A DNA stretch of 12,103 bases from Gammaproteobacteria bacterium RIFCSPHIGHO2_12_FULL_45_12 (GCA_001801665.1 MGYH01000031.1:10533-22635); one strand, 5' to 3'; counted from the first letter of the stretch, positions 1 to 6,643 are shown. The notes: a model not told the origin generated them from the sequence alone. Numbers and translations are program-made.

Positions 1-480
1 ATGCGGATTAACCATACGGGAGAGATTTGCGCGCAGGCGCTTTATCATGGGCAGGGAGTGGTTTCCAAAACCGGCGAAGTGCAATTAAAAATGCAGCAAG
101 CCGCCATTGAAGAAGGCGATCATCTGGCGTGGTGCCGAAAGCGCTTAGACGAGTTGGGCAGTCATACCAGTTATTTGAACCCACTTTGGTATGCCGGTTC
201 GTTTTGCATTGGAATGGTGGCAGGGATGGTGGGGGATGCATGGAGTTTAGGGTTTGTGGCAGAAACGGAGCGTCAGGTCATCCGGCATCTGGAAACACAT
301 TTGCATTTACTCCCAGAAAAAGATCAGCGCAGCCATCGCATTTTGGCACAAATGGAAAAAGATGAAGCCAGGCACCGAGATGAAGCCATTGCATCCGGTG
401 CGCGAGAATTGCCAGCCATGATTAAGCAAGGGATGGCACTGTCCGCTAAAGTCATGGTAAAGACGGTGTATTGGATTTGA
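1..480 (+). CDS. coq7: Coq7-type demethoxyubiquinone hydroxylase, 5' end outside window
   Basis: Di-iron monooxygenase of ubiquinone biosynthesis; it hydroxylates the demethoxyubiquinone ring and is a peripheral protein of the inner membrane. The visible 159 residues contain the carboxylate/histidine iron ligands expected of the family: E8 in the HTGE motif, E38 and H41 (ExxH), E90 after the hydrophobic stretch 67-86, then E122 and H125 (ExxH). The C-terminal pattern around LSAKVMVKTVY is also typical. Relatives such as Pseudomonas Coq7 are about 215 residues and have the MRINHTGE segment internally, near residue 57, so the ATG at position 1 is most likely internal and roughly 55 residues lie to the left. 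The gene ends in TGA followed by a strong hairpin terminator. It is the only plus-strand gene and converges on the minus-strand cluster. The function is well supported; only the start is unknown. Confidence 0.95.
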   Translation: MRINHTGEICAQALYHGQGVVSKTGEVQLKMQQAAIEEGDHLAWCRKRLDELGSHTSYLNPLWYAGSFCIGMVAGMVGDAWSLGFVAETERQVIRHLETHLHLLPEKDQRSHRILAQMEKDEARHRDEAIASGARELPAMIKQGMALSAKVMVKTVYWI

Positions 481-495
481 GTTTGTGATCAGAAA

Positions 496-526
496 AAAAC
501 GGGAGCCTAATGCGCGCTCCCGTTTT
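496..526. terminator. Bidirectional rho-independent terminator
   Basis: A perfect 11-bp stem (496-506 paired with 516-526) with a 9-nt loop. The A-run before the stem and the T-run after it give a U-tract in either direction. It lies between the stop of coq7 (plus) and the stop of the 109-residue membrane protein (minus), so it can end both convergent transcripts. Confidence 0.9.
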
Positions 527-542
527 GTTTTAAGGCGGAGAA

Positions 543-872
543 TTAAGCGATTGGTGCCGTGTAAACGATAACCAAGGCGCCGACTTGAAGCAACCAGATC
601 ACCCAGACAATTTCCATGAAACACGGTAACCAGTGACGTCTGAACAGCCAGTAAATAATGGCTGGCACCAAGCCCGCTAAGAGGGGTACGCTTAATAAGG
701 CAATCAATTCTTTCGCAATCAGACCCGCCTTGCTACCAGCAAAGATATCAGCCAGTGCCTGAGCAATCCAGTCGTGCGAGGTAATAAGAAGTTGAATGGC
801 TTGCTGAGCGTATGGCATGAAAAGTACAACAACAACGCTGACAACGAGAAGCGCAATGATGTGTTTAAGCAT
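543..872 (-). CDS. Small three-helix membrane protein, unknown function
   Basis: I do not recognise this 109-residue protein. It is strongly hydrophobic, with likely membrane segments at residues 4-20, 56-77 and 87-105. Between the first and second is a more polar stretch (21-55), and a basic, Trp-containing loop (RRHW) lies near 78-81. The first segment could be an uncleaved signal anchor. The ATG at 872 follows an AGGGA-like ribosome site about 9 nt upstream, supporting this start. It sits 60 nt downstream of yadH on the same strand with no obvious terminator between, so it may be the last cistron of the proC-to-yadH transcript, and it ends at the shared bidirectional terminator. Proximity to an ABC exporter hints at a membrane role but proves nothing. 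That it is a real gene is likely from its codon-compatible hydrophobic pattern, ribosome site and terminator. Confidence 0.75.
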   Translation of the reverse strand: MLKHIIALLVVSVVVVLFMPYAQQAIQLLITSHDWIAQALADIFAGSKAGLIAKELIALLSVPLLAGLVPAIIYWLFRRHWLPCFMEIVWVIWLLQVGALVIVYTAPIA

Positions 873-932
873 AGTTTAAATCCCTGTTAATGATCCATGA
901 TATGAGAAGGTTAATCAGGCGCGAGGATTATG

Positions 933-1718
933 TCAAACTTTTATACCTACCCCGCGATATAATAGCAGTAGAGCCCAAGCAAACAGGATAAAAAATAAAA
1001 CAATAACGAGTGTAAGGCCAAAATATATATTCATATCTGACATTCCCAAAAATCCATAGCGAAAAGTGTCTACCATATTAAACACGGGGTTGAAGACGGA
1101 GATGGCGCGCCAGGTGGGTGGTAATTGCTGAATGGAATAAAAGACACCGCCTAAATAGGTGAGCGGGGTGAGCACGAACGTGGGAATGAAGGAAATGTCA
1201 TCGAAGCGTTTGGCGTAAATGCCGTTAATGAAACCGCCCAGAGATAAGACCATGGCAGATAAGAGTGCCATGATGCAAATGATGCCTGGATGTTGAAAAG
1301 GCATGTGGGTAAAGAGAAAGGAGACGAGTGTGACAATGGCACCGACCATTAAGCCGCGCAAGGCTCCGCCCAGCGTGAAGCCCAGTAAAATGATGTAGTT
1401 TGGCATGGGGGCGACCAGCATTTCTTCAATGCTGCGATTGAATTTTGAGAGAAAAAAAGAGGAAGCGGTATTGGCGTAGGAGCTGGTCATGATCGACATC
1501 ATGATGAGTCCGGGAACAATATATTGAATATAGCTAAAACCGTCAATGAGGTTGATTTGTGAGCCAATGAACTTGCCAAAAATAATGAAATATAAACTCA
1601 TGGTGATGGAGGGCGGTAAAATGGTTTGTGACCAAATGCGCATGAAACGAGACACTTCTTTGCGAATGATGGTATTGAAAGCAATCAGGTTGGGGTAAAG
1701 GCCAGTGCGTGTATTCAT
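933..1718 (-). CDS. yadH: ABC-2 type transporter permease, YadH-like
   Basis: Inner-membrane permease of a two-component ABC exporter; substrate unknown. The 261 residues match the length and pattern of E. coli YadH throughout. An N-terminal cytoplasmic helix (KEVSRFMRIW, 20-29) is followed by about six hydrophobic segments, roughly at 33-52, 62-82, 108-135, 145-168, 178-196 and 231-254. The ABC-2 family signature is visible at 170-196 (FDDIS, then a VLTPLTYLGG block), with a downstream NPVFNMVDTFRYGF motif at 210-223. The start codon overlaps the yadG stop by one base (TGATG), so translation is probably coupled to the ATPase and yields matched amounts of the two partners. The YadGH family is placed with ABC-2 exporters of polysaccharides or lipophilic compounds; no substrate can be read from this sequence. 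Confidence 0.93.
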   Translation of the reverse strand: MNTRTGLYPNLIAFNTIIRKEVSRFMRIWSQTILPPSITMSLYFIIFGKFIGSQINLIDGFSYIQYIVPGLIMMSIMTSSYANTASSFFLSKFNRSIEEMLVAPMPNYIILLGFTLGGALRGLMVGAIVTLVSFLFTHMPFQHPGIICIMALLSAMVLSLGGFINGIYAKRFDDISFIPTFVLTPLTYLGGVFYSIQQLPPTWRAISVFNPVFNMVDTFRYGFLGMSDMNIYFGLTLVIVLFFILFAWALLLLYRGVGIKV

Positions 1719-2641
1719 CAGTTTCCTCTTTTGTTATCGGCGATTAAACCAATAAACAATTCTTCCAGACGATTGGTTTTGTTTCGCATGCTGGTGACGT
1801 GAATGTGTTGCTCGGTGAGCCGCTGAAATAATTCATTGATGGATTGGTGGCGGTGTATTTTGACTTCCAAGGTGGTTTCATCAGTGAGGCTGGCAGGATA
1901 GCCGTTTAGTGTGATGGGTGTGGTGATGGGCGCGGCTAGGTCTAATATCATGGTTTGCACATCCAGACGATTAATCAGCGTTTTCATGTTGGCGTGTTCG
2001 ATGATTTCACCGTGATCGATGATGGCAACGTGTTTGCAAAGATGTTCAGCTTCCTCAAGGTAATGGGTGGTTAAAATGATGGTTGTACCCTGTTCGTTTA
2101 ATTGGGTTAAGAAGCGCCATAAGGTGTGGCGGAGTTCAATGTCAACGCCAGCCGTGGGTTCATCCAGAATCAGTAATTGGGGTTCATTCATTAAAGCGCG
2201 GGCAATTAACAGGCGCCGCTTCATGCCGCCTGATAACTTGAAGCCGGTTTGATCGCGCATGTCCCATAAACCCATGACAGTGAGATACATTTCCATTCGT
2301 TCTTTGGCGATTTTGCTTGGAATGCCGTAATAACCCGCTTCGTTCAAGAGAACCTGGGAAATTTTTTCAAACGAATTAAAGTTCATTTCTTGCGGCACCA
2401 CGCCAATCAGGGATTTGGCTTTGTTTGGCTCTGTATCCAAATCGTGCCCAAAGACAATGACCTTGCCAGCCGTTTTTTTGATAAGCGAACAAATGATGCC
2501 AATGGTGCTAGACTTTCCCGCGCCATTTTGTCCGAGCAGTGCAAAAAAATCACCCTGTGCCACATCGAGATCAATGCCTTTTAAGGCATAGGCACCATTG
2601 GCGTAGGTTTTGGTGAGTTGTTTGACTGAAAGCGCAATCAT
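1718..2641 (-). CDS. yadG: ABC transporter ATP-binding protein, YadG-like
   Basis: Cytoplasmic ATPase that powers the YadH permease. Taking the ATG at 2641 gives 307 residues, against about 308 for E. coli YadG. All ABC motifs are intact: Walker A GQNGAGKS at 37-44, Q-loop at Q84 (VVPQE), signature LSGGMKRR at 136-143, Walker B LLILDEP at 156-162 with catalytic E161, and the switch histidine H193 (TTH). A C-terminal extension follows from about 225 on, typical of the DrrA/YadG type. The open frame extends upstream to 2716, but those extra 25 codons lie inside the 3' end of rdgB and do not resemble the family. The 2641 ATG forms an ATGA overlap with the rdgB stop, the usual arrangement for coupled translation. 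Its stop overlaps the yadH start by one base. Confidence 0.95.
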   Translation of the reverse strand: MIALSVKQLTKTYANGAYALKGIDLDVAQGDFFALLGQNGAGKSSTIGIICSLIKKTAGKVIVFGHDLDTEPNKAKSLIGVVPQEMNFNSFEKISQVLLNEAGYYGIPSKIAKERMEMYLTVMGLWDMRDQTGFKLSGGMKRRLLIARALMNEPQLLILDEPTAGVDIELRHTLWRFLTQLNEQGTTIILTTHYLEEAEHLCKHVAIIDHGEIIEHANMKTLINRLDVQTMILDLAAPITTPITLNGYPASLTDETTLEVKIHRHQSINELFQRLTEQHIHVTSMRNKTNRLEELFIGLIADNKRGN

Positions 2642-3231
2642 AAGGTGTCCGATAATTTGGCGAGTAATTGTTTGAAAGCTTTGCCGCGATGGCTCAGCGT
2701 GTTTTTGCGATGGCAAGGCAGTTCGGCGGCGGTTTTGTTTTCCTCAGGAACATAAAAAACAGGGTCATAACCATGACCACCCTGTCCTTGTGGCTGACGT
2801 AAAATGAGGCCTGTCCACTCACCATCGCACAAAAGGGGCGTTGGGTCTTGATCGTGCCGCATGAAGGCAAGAATGCAGTGAAAGCTAGCCTGACGGTTTT
2901 CATCCGCTATGTTTTTCATGTCAGTGAGCAGTTTCTGGATGTTGTCTTTTGCGCTTGCACCAACGCCAGCGTAACGCGCCGAATAGATGCCAGGCGCACC
3001 CTTTAAGGCACGAACGGCAATGCCAGAGTCATCACTCAAGGCGGGCAAGCCTGTTTCACAAGCGGCATGACGCGCTTTAATGAGGGCGTTTTCAATAAAG
3101 GTTAGGCCCGTTTCTGCGACATCAGTCACGCCTAGCTCAGCCTGTGGAATCAAGGTGACTGGGACGGCGTGTAATAGCGCCTTGAATTCTCGAATTTTGC
3201 CGGCATTGCTGCTGGCCAGTACAACTTTCAC
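2638..3231 (-). CDS. rdgB: XTP/dITP diphosphatase (Ham1/RdgB)
   Basis: Hydrolyses non-canonical purine nucleoside triphosphates (XTP, dITP, ITP) to monophosphates and pyrophosphate, keeping deaminated bases out of DNA and RNA; cytoplasmic. The 197 residues match the usual family length. Motifs seen: the N-terminal phosphate-binding SSNAGK (7-12), ETGLTFIENA (40-49), the DDSG acid pair (67-70, with D68 the expected general base), GAPGIYSARYAG (78-89), GGHGYDPVF (151-159) and SHRGKA (180-185). The start is GTG at 3231, where the MKVVLASSN beginning matches the family; a strong AGAGGAAA ribosome site (3245-3238) precedes it. Upstream lie yggT and a decayed yggU, the conserved order in gammaproteobacteria. 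Downstream, where hemW often sits, the stop overlaps yadG. Confidence 0.96.
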   Translation of the reverse strand: MKVVLASSNAGKIREFKALLHAVPVTLIPQAELGVTDVAETGLTFIENALIKARHAACETGLPALSDDSGIAVRALKGAPGIYSARYAGVGASAKDNIQKLLTDMKNIADENRQASFHCILAFMRHDQDPTPLLCDGEWTGLILRQPQGQGGHGYDPVFYVPEENKTAAELPCHRKNTLSHRGKAFKQLLAKLSDTL

Positions 3232-3454
3232 GGCGGCTTTCCTCTTTTATGGATGCCTTTTTAATCTCAACGGTATAGTTGAGGTGTTGTCGTTTCAATT
3301 GCTGCTTGATCAGCAACTCAAGCAAGGGTTCGATTGAATAGCCCAAGGCCGATGCCACTTTATGTAATTAGAAAGGCTGCAGGTTATCCAAGTGAATAAA
3401 GAGCTGCCCATCGCGCCAGTCAAACCAAGACGTTGTCTTATCCAAAAGCAACAC
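3232..3454 (-). pseudogene. yggU: Probable decayed yggU (DUF167) between yggT and rdgB
   Basis: This gap holds no intact gene, yet it is the slot where yggU lies in the yggT-yggU-rdgB cluster of E. coli and relatives. In one minus-strand frame, from a possible GTG at 3454 that overlaps the yggT end, the translation runs through TSWFDWRDGQLFIHLDNLQP (3430-3374). This resembles the DUF167 N-terminus, which has a DG followed by alternating hydrophobics and a QP. The frame then meets TAA at 3370-3368 and continues in the same frame (LHKVASALG...) to about 3240, vaguely like the family's C-terminal helix and basic strand. The conserved centre (the GLHGD, lysine-hydrophobic, PP-GxAN region, some 25-30 residues) is missing. 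So a deletion plus a stop is the likely history. The resemblance is short and from memory of the family pattern; an unrelated spacer cannot be excluded. Confidence 0.42.
3238..3245 (-). promoter_or_regulatory. Ribosome binding site deciding the rdgB GTG start
   Basis: On the minus strand AGAGGAAA is placed with its GAGG core 9 nt before the GTG at 3231. No ATG is available in frame at the conserved N-terminus, so this site supports GTG initiation. Confidence 0.7.
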
Positions 3455-3998
3455 TCATGCCGGTTGCCATGATGGGGTTGACGATTAGCAGCATTAAAAA
3501 CTGGATGCCGATGATGGCTGGAATGGGGGTAATGTCAAAACCGCCAACGGTGGGCACAATTTTATGTAAAGGACGCATAATGGGAGACGTAAATAAATTT
3601 AAGGTTTGCAGGATGGGCGACATGGGTTGTACCCAACTGATAATAACTTGTAAGAGAATGGCGTAGAAAAAAGCTTCCAGCAATAAATTGAGCGAGTCGC
3701 CGATGGCAAGAATCACGATGCCCGCGAGATTGGGGAAGCCCGTGCTGAAGAGGGCGAAAAATAAAAATTTAATGATTTCCAGCACAAGAATACAGGTGAG
3801 CGTTGATAGTTCAACGCGGCGTACGTTGGGGATGAGTCGGCGAAGTGGTTTTATCAAAAAATCAGTTAGTTTGAGGGTGAACTGAGTGACTGGATCAAAG
3901 TAATTGGAGCCTACAAAAGCGAGTATTAGTCTGATGGTTAAGACAAAAAGGTATAAAGAAAAAAGAGTGTTCACTAAAAAAATGAAAGCACTTTGCAT
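3438..3998 (-). CDS. yggT: YggT family integral membrane protein
   Basis: Small inner-membrane protein with two YGGT repeats; its role is poorly known (linked in the literature to osmotic tolerance and, in plants and other bacteria, to membrane complex assembly). The 186 residues show four hydrophobic segments, about 4-30, 66-85, 92-121 and 158-178. They also show the two family blocks: DPVTQ...IKPLRRLIP at 35-57, and SPILQTL...SPIMRPLHKIVPTVGGFDITPI at 127-159. The second repeat is the better conserved, as is usual. The ATG at 3998 follows a GGGAGAG ribosome site. It lies 48 nt after proC, its standard neighbour, and is followed by the yggU relic and rdgB, so all are probably one transcript. 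Confidence 0.93.
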   Translation of the reverse strand: MQSAFIFLVNTLFSLYLFVLTIRLILAFVGSNYFDPVTQFTLKLTDFLIKPLRRLIPNVRRVELSTLTCILVLEIIKFLFFALFSTGFPNLAGIVILAIGDSLNLLLEAFFYAILLQVIISWVQPMSPILQTLNLFTSPIMRPLHKIVPTVGGFDITPIPAIIGIQFLMLLIVNPIMATGMSVAFG

Positions 3999-4046
3999 GG
4001 ATAACTCTCCCGGTTAAATGTTAAATGAAAAACGCACAGGATTTGT

Positions 4047-4865
4047 TTATGCGTCTTTCGCTAGTTCTTCGGCTCTAAGCTTAGCTGCTTTTAATGTTTT
4101 TCTAAATAATTCTGTAAAATCATTTTGTGTCAGCACCGCAATGCCTTGTTCGGTTGTGCCGCCTTTTGATGTGACTCGTTGGCGTAATGCCTTAAGCGGT
4201 AATCCGCTTTCAATGGCCATTCGTGCGGCGCCAAGGGCTGTTTGTAAGGTTAACAGCCGCGCAATGTCTTGTGGCAGGCCCAGTTCTTCAGCACTTTGTT
4301 GCAAGGCTTCCATCATAAAGAAAAAATAAGCGGGGCCGCTGCCGGATAAGGCGGTGACGGTGTCTAGTTGTGACTCCTTATCAAGCCAGACAACCACACC
4401 CACCGCGCGTAAAATAGATTCGGCCAGATTACGCTGTTTGGGCGTGACGTATTGGTTGGCAAACAAGGCGGTGGCGCCGCATTTAATGAGGGCGGGTGTG
4501 TTTGGCATGGCGCGCACAATGGGAACGCGGCCACCGAGCCAATGCTGCAAGCTTTTTTCCCGAGTGCCTGCGGCAATGGAGATGATTAAGGGGCCATGAG
4601 ATTGAATGGCGGCTTGTAAGTGTTGTGTGACGGTTGGCATGATCTCAGGCTTGATGGCAAGAATGACGGCATCGGCTGCCTTCACCGCCATGTCATTGTC
4701 CTCTGTGGTGTGAATTTGAAAGGTTTTTTGTAAGTAGGCCAGTTTGTCTTTGCTAGGATCGGCTGCCCAGATTTTCCCCCTTGGGTGGCCATCGTCGATT
4801 AATCCGCCAATCAGGCTGCTTCCCATATTACCTGTGCCAATGACGGCTATGACAGGGGTTGTCAT
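4047..4865 (-). CDS. proC: Pyrroline-5-carboxylate reductase
   Basis: Final step of proline synthesis: NAD(P)H reduction of pyrroline-5-carboxylate in the cytoplasm. The 272 residues equal the family's usual size. Seen in order: the Rossmann glycine motif GTGNMG (10-15), VILAIKPEIM (67-76), IISIAAG (94-100), RAMPNTPA (118-125), the substrate-site block LSGSGPAYFF (173-182) and the P5C-reductase signature VTSKGGTTE (231-239). The ATG at 4865 is preceded by a TGGAG ribosome site. It is the first gene of the minus-strand cluster leading through yggT and rdgB to yadGH. The yggS gene that commonly precedes it elsewhere is absent, and a 518-base repeat-rich gap lies there instead. Confidence 0.97.
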   Translation of the reverse strand: MTTPVIAVIGTGNMGSSLIGGLIDDGHPRGKIWAADPSKDKLAYLQKTFQIHTTEDNDMAVKAADAVILAIKPEIMPTVTQHLQAAIQSHGPLIISIAAGTREKSLQHWLGGRVPIVRAMPNTPALIKCGATALFANQYVTPKQRNLAESILRAVGVVVWLDKESQLDTVTALSGSGPAYFFFMMEALQQSAEELGLPQDIARLLTLQTALGAARMAIESGLPLKALRQRVTSKGGTTEQGIAVLTQNDFTELFRKTLKAAKLRAEELAKDA

Positions 4866-4972
4866 GTGTTTTCTCCAGAGTTGAATGAGAGTGGATTGAA
4901 GGTATTAAAACACAAAAATAAATTTTCTACGAGTAGCAGGGAGGGCCTGTTAAGACAGCTTGATGGTTGCCC

Positions 4973-5159
4973 GCCTGCGCGGGCCCTAGTAAATGTAGGG
5001 TGGATTAGGCGTTTTTGGCCGTAATCCACCAAATTGCATCAAAATGTGTAACACTTGGTTTATGCAGCTGGGCCATGGTGGATTACGACGCAAAAAGCGC
5101 GTCTAATCCACCCTACATTTATTTTTTAGGAATGGATGATGGAAATAAAGTCATCCACT
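4973..5159. repeat. 187-bp palindromic repeat, copy 1
   Basis: First of two direct copies spaced 202 bases apart. The core 4990-5121 has perfect 18-bp terminal inverted repeats (4990-5007 with 5104-5121). Each arm is also a hairpin: GGTGGATTA at 4999-5007 pairs with 5022-5030, and the same 9-mer at 5077-5085 pairs with 5104-5112. Both inner parts continue the stem past a single bulged base. This GGTGGATTA...TAATCCACC pattern resembles repetitive extragenic palindromes common in Proteobacteria. No reading frame for a transposase exists, so the element is non-autonomous. Confidence 0.88.
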
Positions 5160-5174
5160 GGTTTATGCAGCTGG

Positions 5175-5361
5175 GCCTGCGCGGGCCCTAGTAAATGTAG
5201 GGTGGATTAGGCGTTTTTGGCCGTAATCCACCAAATTGCATCAAAATGTGTAACACTTGGTTTGTGCAGCTGGGCCATGGTGGATTACGACGCAAAAAGC
5301 GCGTCTAATCCACCCTACATTTATTTTTTAGGAATGGATGATGGAAATAAAGTCATCCACT
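5175..5361. repeat. 187-bp palindromic repeat, copy 2
   Basis: Identical to the copy at 4973-5159 except for one substitution (A at 5062 becomes G at 5264). The terminal inverted repeats are at 5192-5209 and 5306-5323. The 15-base spacer between copies (5160-5174), with the first bases of this copy, repeats 18 bases found inside copy 1 (5057-5074 equals 5160-5177), a likely trace of the duplication junction. Confidence 0.88.
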
Positions 5362-5383
5362 CTGTTTGGATGTGCATTTAACT

Positions 5384-6292
5384 TTATTTTTGAGCCAGGT
5401 TGTTTTGACTTTCTAAAACGCTGAACAAATTGTCATATCGATTATGGGGGCTCCAAGCATACCAGCCATCCGCTTCAACGTCTTTGACAGCTTGCAGCTG
5501 TGCTTTTATATAGTCGATGGTTTTGTCGCGTGACATGGAGTAGTGGTAGTTGCTGAGTTCGATATAAGCGTAAAGCTTGATGGGCATCTCGTCACCAAAT
5601 TGGTCTTGTATGCTGGCAAGGGAGTCATAAATGGTGTCGTAAGGCGCATTAAAATGTTTTTTAAAGGGTGAAAAGTGGGAGGGGTAGACCATGGGACAGA
5701 CTGCATCGATACTTTCTGAAAATAATTTAATATTATGTCCAATGTGTTTGGATTCCCCAAAAGCGGCAATACCAAAGACATCGACTTCAAGGAGAATGCC
5801 TTGCGAGGCTAGTTTTGTTTTATACCATTTTATTATTTCATGGATATTTTTTGCATTTTCTGAGGACGCGGGTTGTTTGGTATTATAGCGAATATAGTCG
5901 AGCTGTATTGAAGATGCGCCATAATCAATGGCTTGTTTCACTAGGCTATATCTTTTTTGCCAATAATCAGGCGATGCAACTTGTTGTGCGGTGCCGCCAT
6001 CGGGAAACACGACAATTCTAGCGACATAACGAAGGTTATTTTCTTTTAAAAGGGCAATGTTGTCTCGATAACGCTTGCTTGGAACTTGTAAGTCAACCAC
6101 GAAGGTATTGATGCCAGATGCTTTGGCGTGTTTGATCAAGTGGTTGAGAAAAGAGGTATTTTCCAGATTATATTGGGTGACATAAATGCCTCTGATACCG
6201 GGTATGGGAGCTTTTTCTTGTGCGTGTGAGAGGGAGAGGAAAGAGAGCATAAACCAGAACAACAGCGCCTTTATTAAAATATTTTTATTCAT
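5384..6292 (-). CDS. Exported DUF4015 putative glycoside-hydrolase-like protein
   Basis: Predicted secreted or periplasmic protein of the DUF4015 family (putative glycosyl hydrolase domain, TIM-barrel type); the substrate is unknown. Residues 1-24 form a signal peptide: two lysines at 3 and 8, a hydrophobic core at 9-21, and SHA before Q25 as the cleavage site. The mature part shows the family blocks in order: RGIYVT (34-39), VVDLQ (65-69), ARIVVFPD (91-98), IQLDYIRY (129-136, D132 a candidate barrel-end acid), EVDVFG (169-174, D171 likewise), CPMVYPSHF (199-207) and GWYAWSPHNRY (276-286). These cover the whole domain, so 302 residues appear complete. The ATG at 6292 has only a weak AAGG ribosome site. 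The gene stands alone between two repeat-bearing gaps, which suggests an independently acquired or mobile position. Family assignment is good; activity and target are not known. Confidence 0.82.
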   Translation of the reverse strand: MNKNILIKALLFWFMLSFLSLSHAQEKAPIPGIRGIYVTQYNLENTSFLNHLIKHAKASGINTFVVDLQVPSKRYRDNIALLKENNLRYVARIVVFPDGGTAQQVASPDYWQKRYSLVKQAIDYGASSIQLDYIRYNTKQPASSENAKNIHEIIKWYKTKLASQGILLEVDVFGIAAFGESKHIGHNIKLFSESIDAVCPMVYPSHFSPFKKHFNAPYDTIYDSLASIQDQFGDEMPIKLYAYIELSNYHYSMSRDKTIDYIKAQLQAVKDVEADGWYAWSPHNRYDNLFSVLESQNNLAQK

Positions 6293-6379
6293 GTTGGCAG
6301 CCTTATTTTTTTAGTTTTCTATGTCTATTATGATACGCGAAAAAAAGAGGAATTTTTTATGGTATAATACTGACATTCT

Positions 6380-6590
6380 CACGATCTTTTTGGAAATTTT
6401 TTAATTTTAAATCCATTAACTGTGTCATTCCCGTAACTATGTCATTCCCGCGCAGGCGGGAACCTATTGTAATTTTACTTCTGTCGCCTATTCAAAATGG
6501 GTTCCCGCCTGCGCGGGAATGACACTTTAAATTGTACATTTTAATCAAATCTGATTTTTTTATAATTTAATCATTCGCAAAAAGATCGTG
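6380..6590. repeat. Outer inverted repeat of a nested palindrome
   Basis: Arms 6380-6392 (CACGATCTTTTTG) and 6578-6590 are perfect 13-bp complements enclosing about 185 AT-rich bases with a second, GC-rich inverted repeat at the middle. The 211-base span has the size and layout of a small non-autonomous element, but no clear target-site duplication is seen. Confidence 0.6.
6440..6524. repeat. 25-bp inverted repeat with GTCATTCCCG arms
   Basis: Arms 6440-6464 and 6500-6524 are perfectly complementary, with a 35-base loop. Each arm is itself a hairpin (CCCGC, CAGG or CCTG, GCGGG type). A partial extra copy, GTCATTCCCG at 6424-6433, lies just to the left. Similar GTCATTCCCGC...GCGGGAA palindromes are widespread dispersed repeats in bacterial genomes. 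Confidence 0.85.
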
Positions 6591-6643
6591 GAACTGTCGG
6601 ATAATACGGTGGTTTATCGTAACAACCCTGTTTCTTTGTTTCT

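Larger units (their letters stand above)
4866..5383. other. Repeat-filled intergenic region upstream of proC
   Basis: No gene is visible in these 518 bases. Most of it is two nearly identical 187-base repeats (separate entries). The remaining 100-odd bases next to proC (4866-4972) should hold its promoter, but I see only weak matches to sigma-70 boxes and do not call one. A 14-nt palindromic core, CCCGCCTGCGCGGG at 4970-4983, starts the first repeat copy and recurs inside the inverted repeat at 6500-6523. Confidence 0.7.
6293..6643. other. AT-rich intergenic region with nested inverted repeats
   Basis: No gene is visible. The region lies between the start of the DUF4015 gene and the stop of the YbhB-like gene, both on minus. 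It must hold the promoter for the DUF4015 gene; the 90 bases upstream are AT-rich, but no pair of boxes stands out. Two nested inverted repeats occupy the centre (separate entries). A TATAAT at 6363-6368 on the plus strand has no convincing -35 box and no gene ahead of it. Confidence 0.7.

Noticed and set aside
1..3. ATG at the first base as the coq7 start
   Set aside because: The MRINHTGE segment is internal in full-length Coq7 proteins, so this Met is most likely not the initiator and the gene continues left of the window.
307..624. Minus-strand open frame of 105 codons across the coq7 3' end
   Set aside because: It runs through the bidirectional terminator and overlaps both coq7 and the 109-residue gene in other frames.
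2642..2716. Upstream extension of yadG to 2716
   Set aside because: It would overlap rdgB by 79 bases and add residues unlike the family; the ATGA-coupled ATG at 2641 gives the standard length.
4018..4329. Plus-strand open frame of 103 codons
   Set aside because: It is antisense to the well-conserved proC and has no recognisable motif or family; a shadow frame.
4973..5361. CRISPR-like array from the direct repeats
   Set aside because: There are only two units, each 187 bases and internally palindromic, with a spacer copied from within the repeat and no cas genes.
6363..6368. Plus-strand TATAAT as a promoter
   Set aside because: No -35 box at a proper distance and no plus-strand gene downstream; expected by chance in AT-rich DNA.
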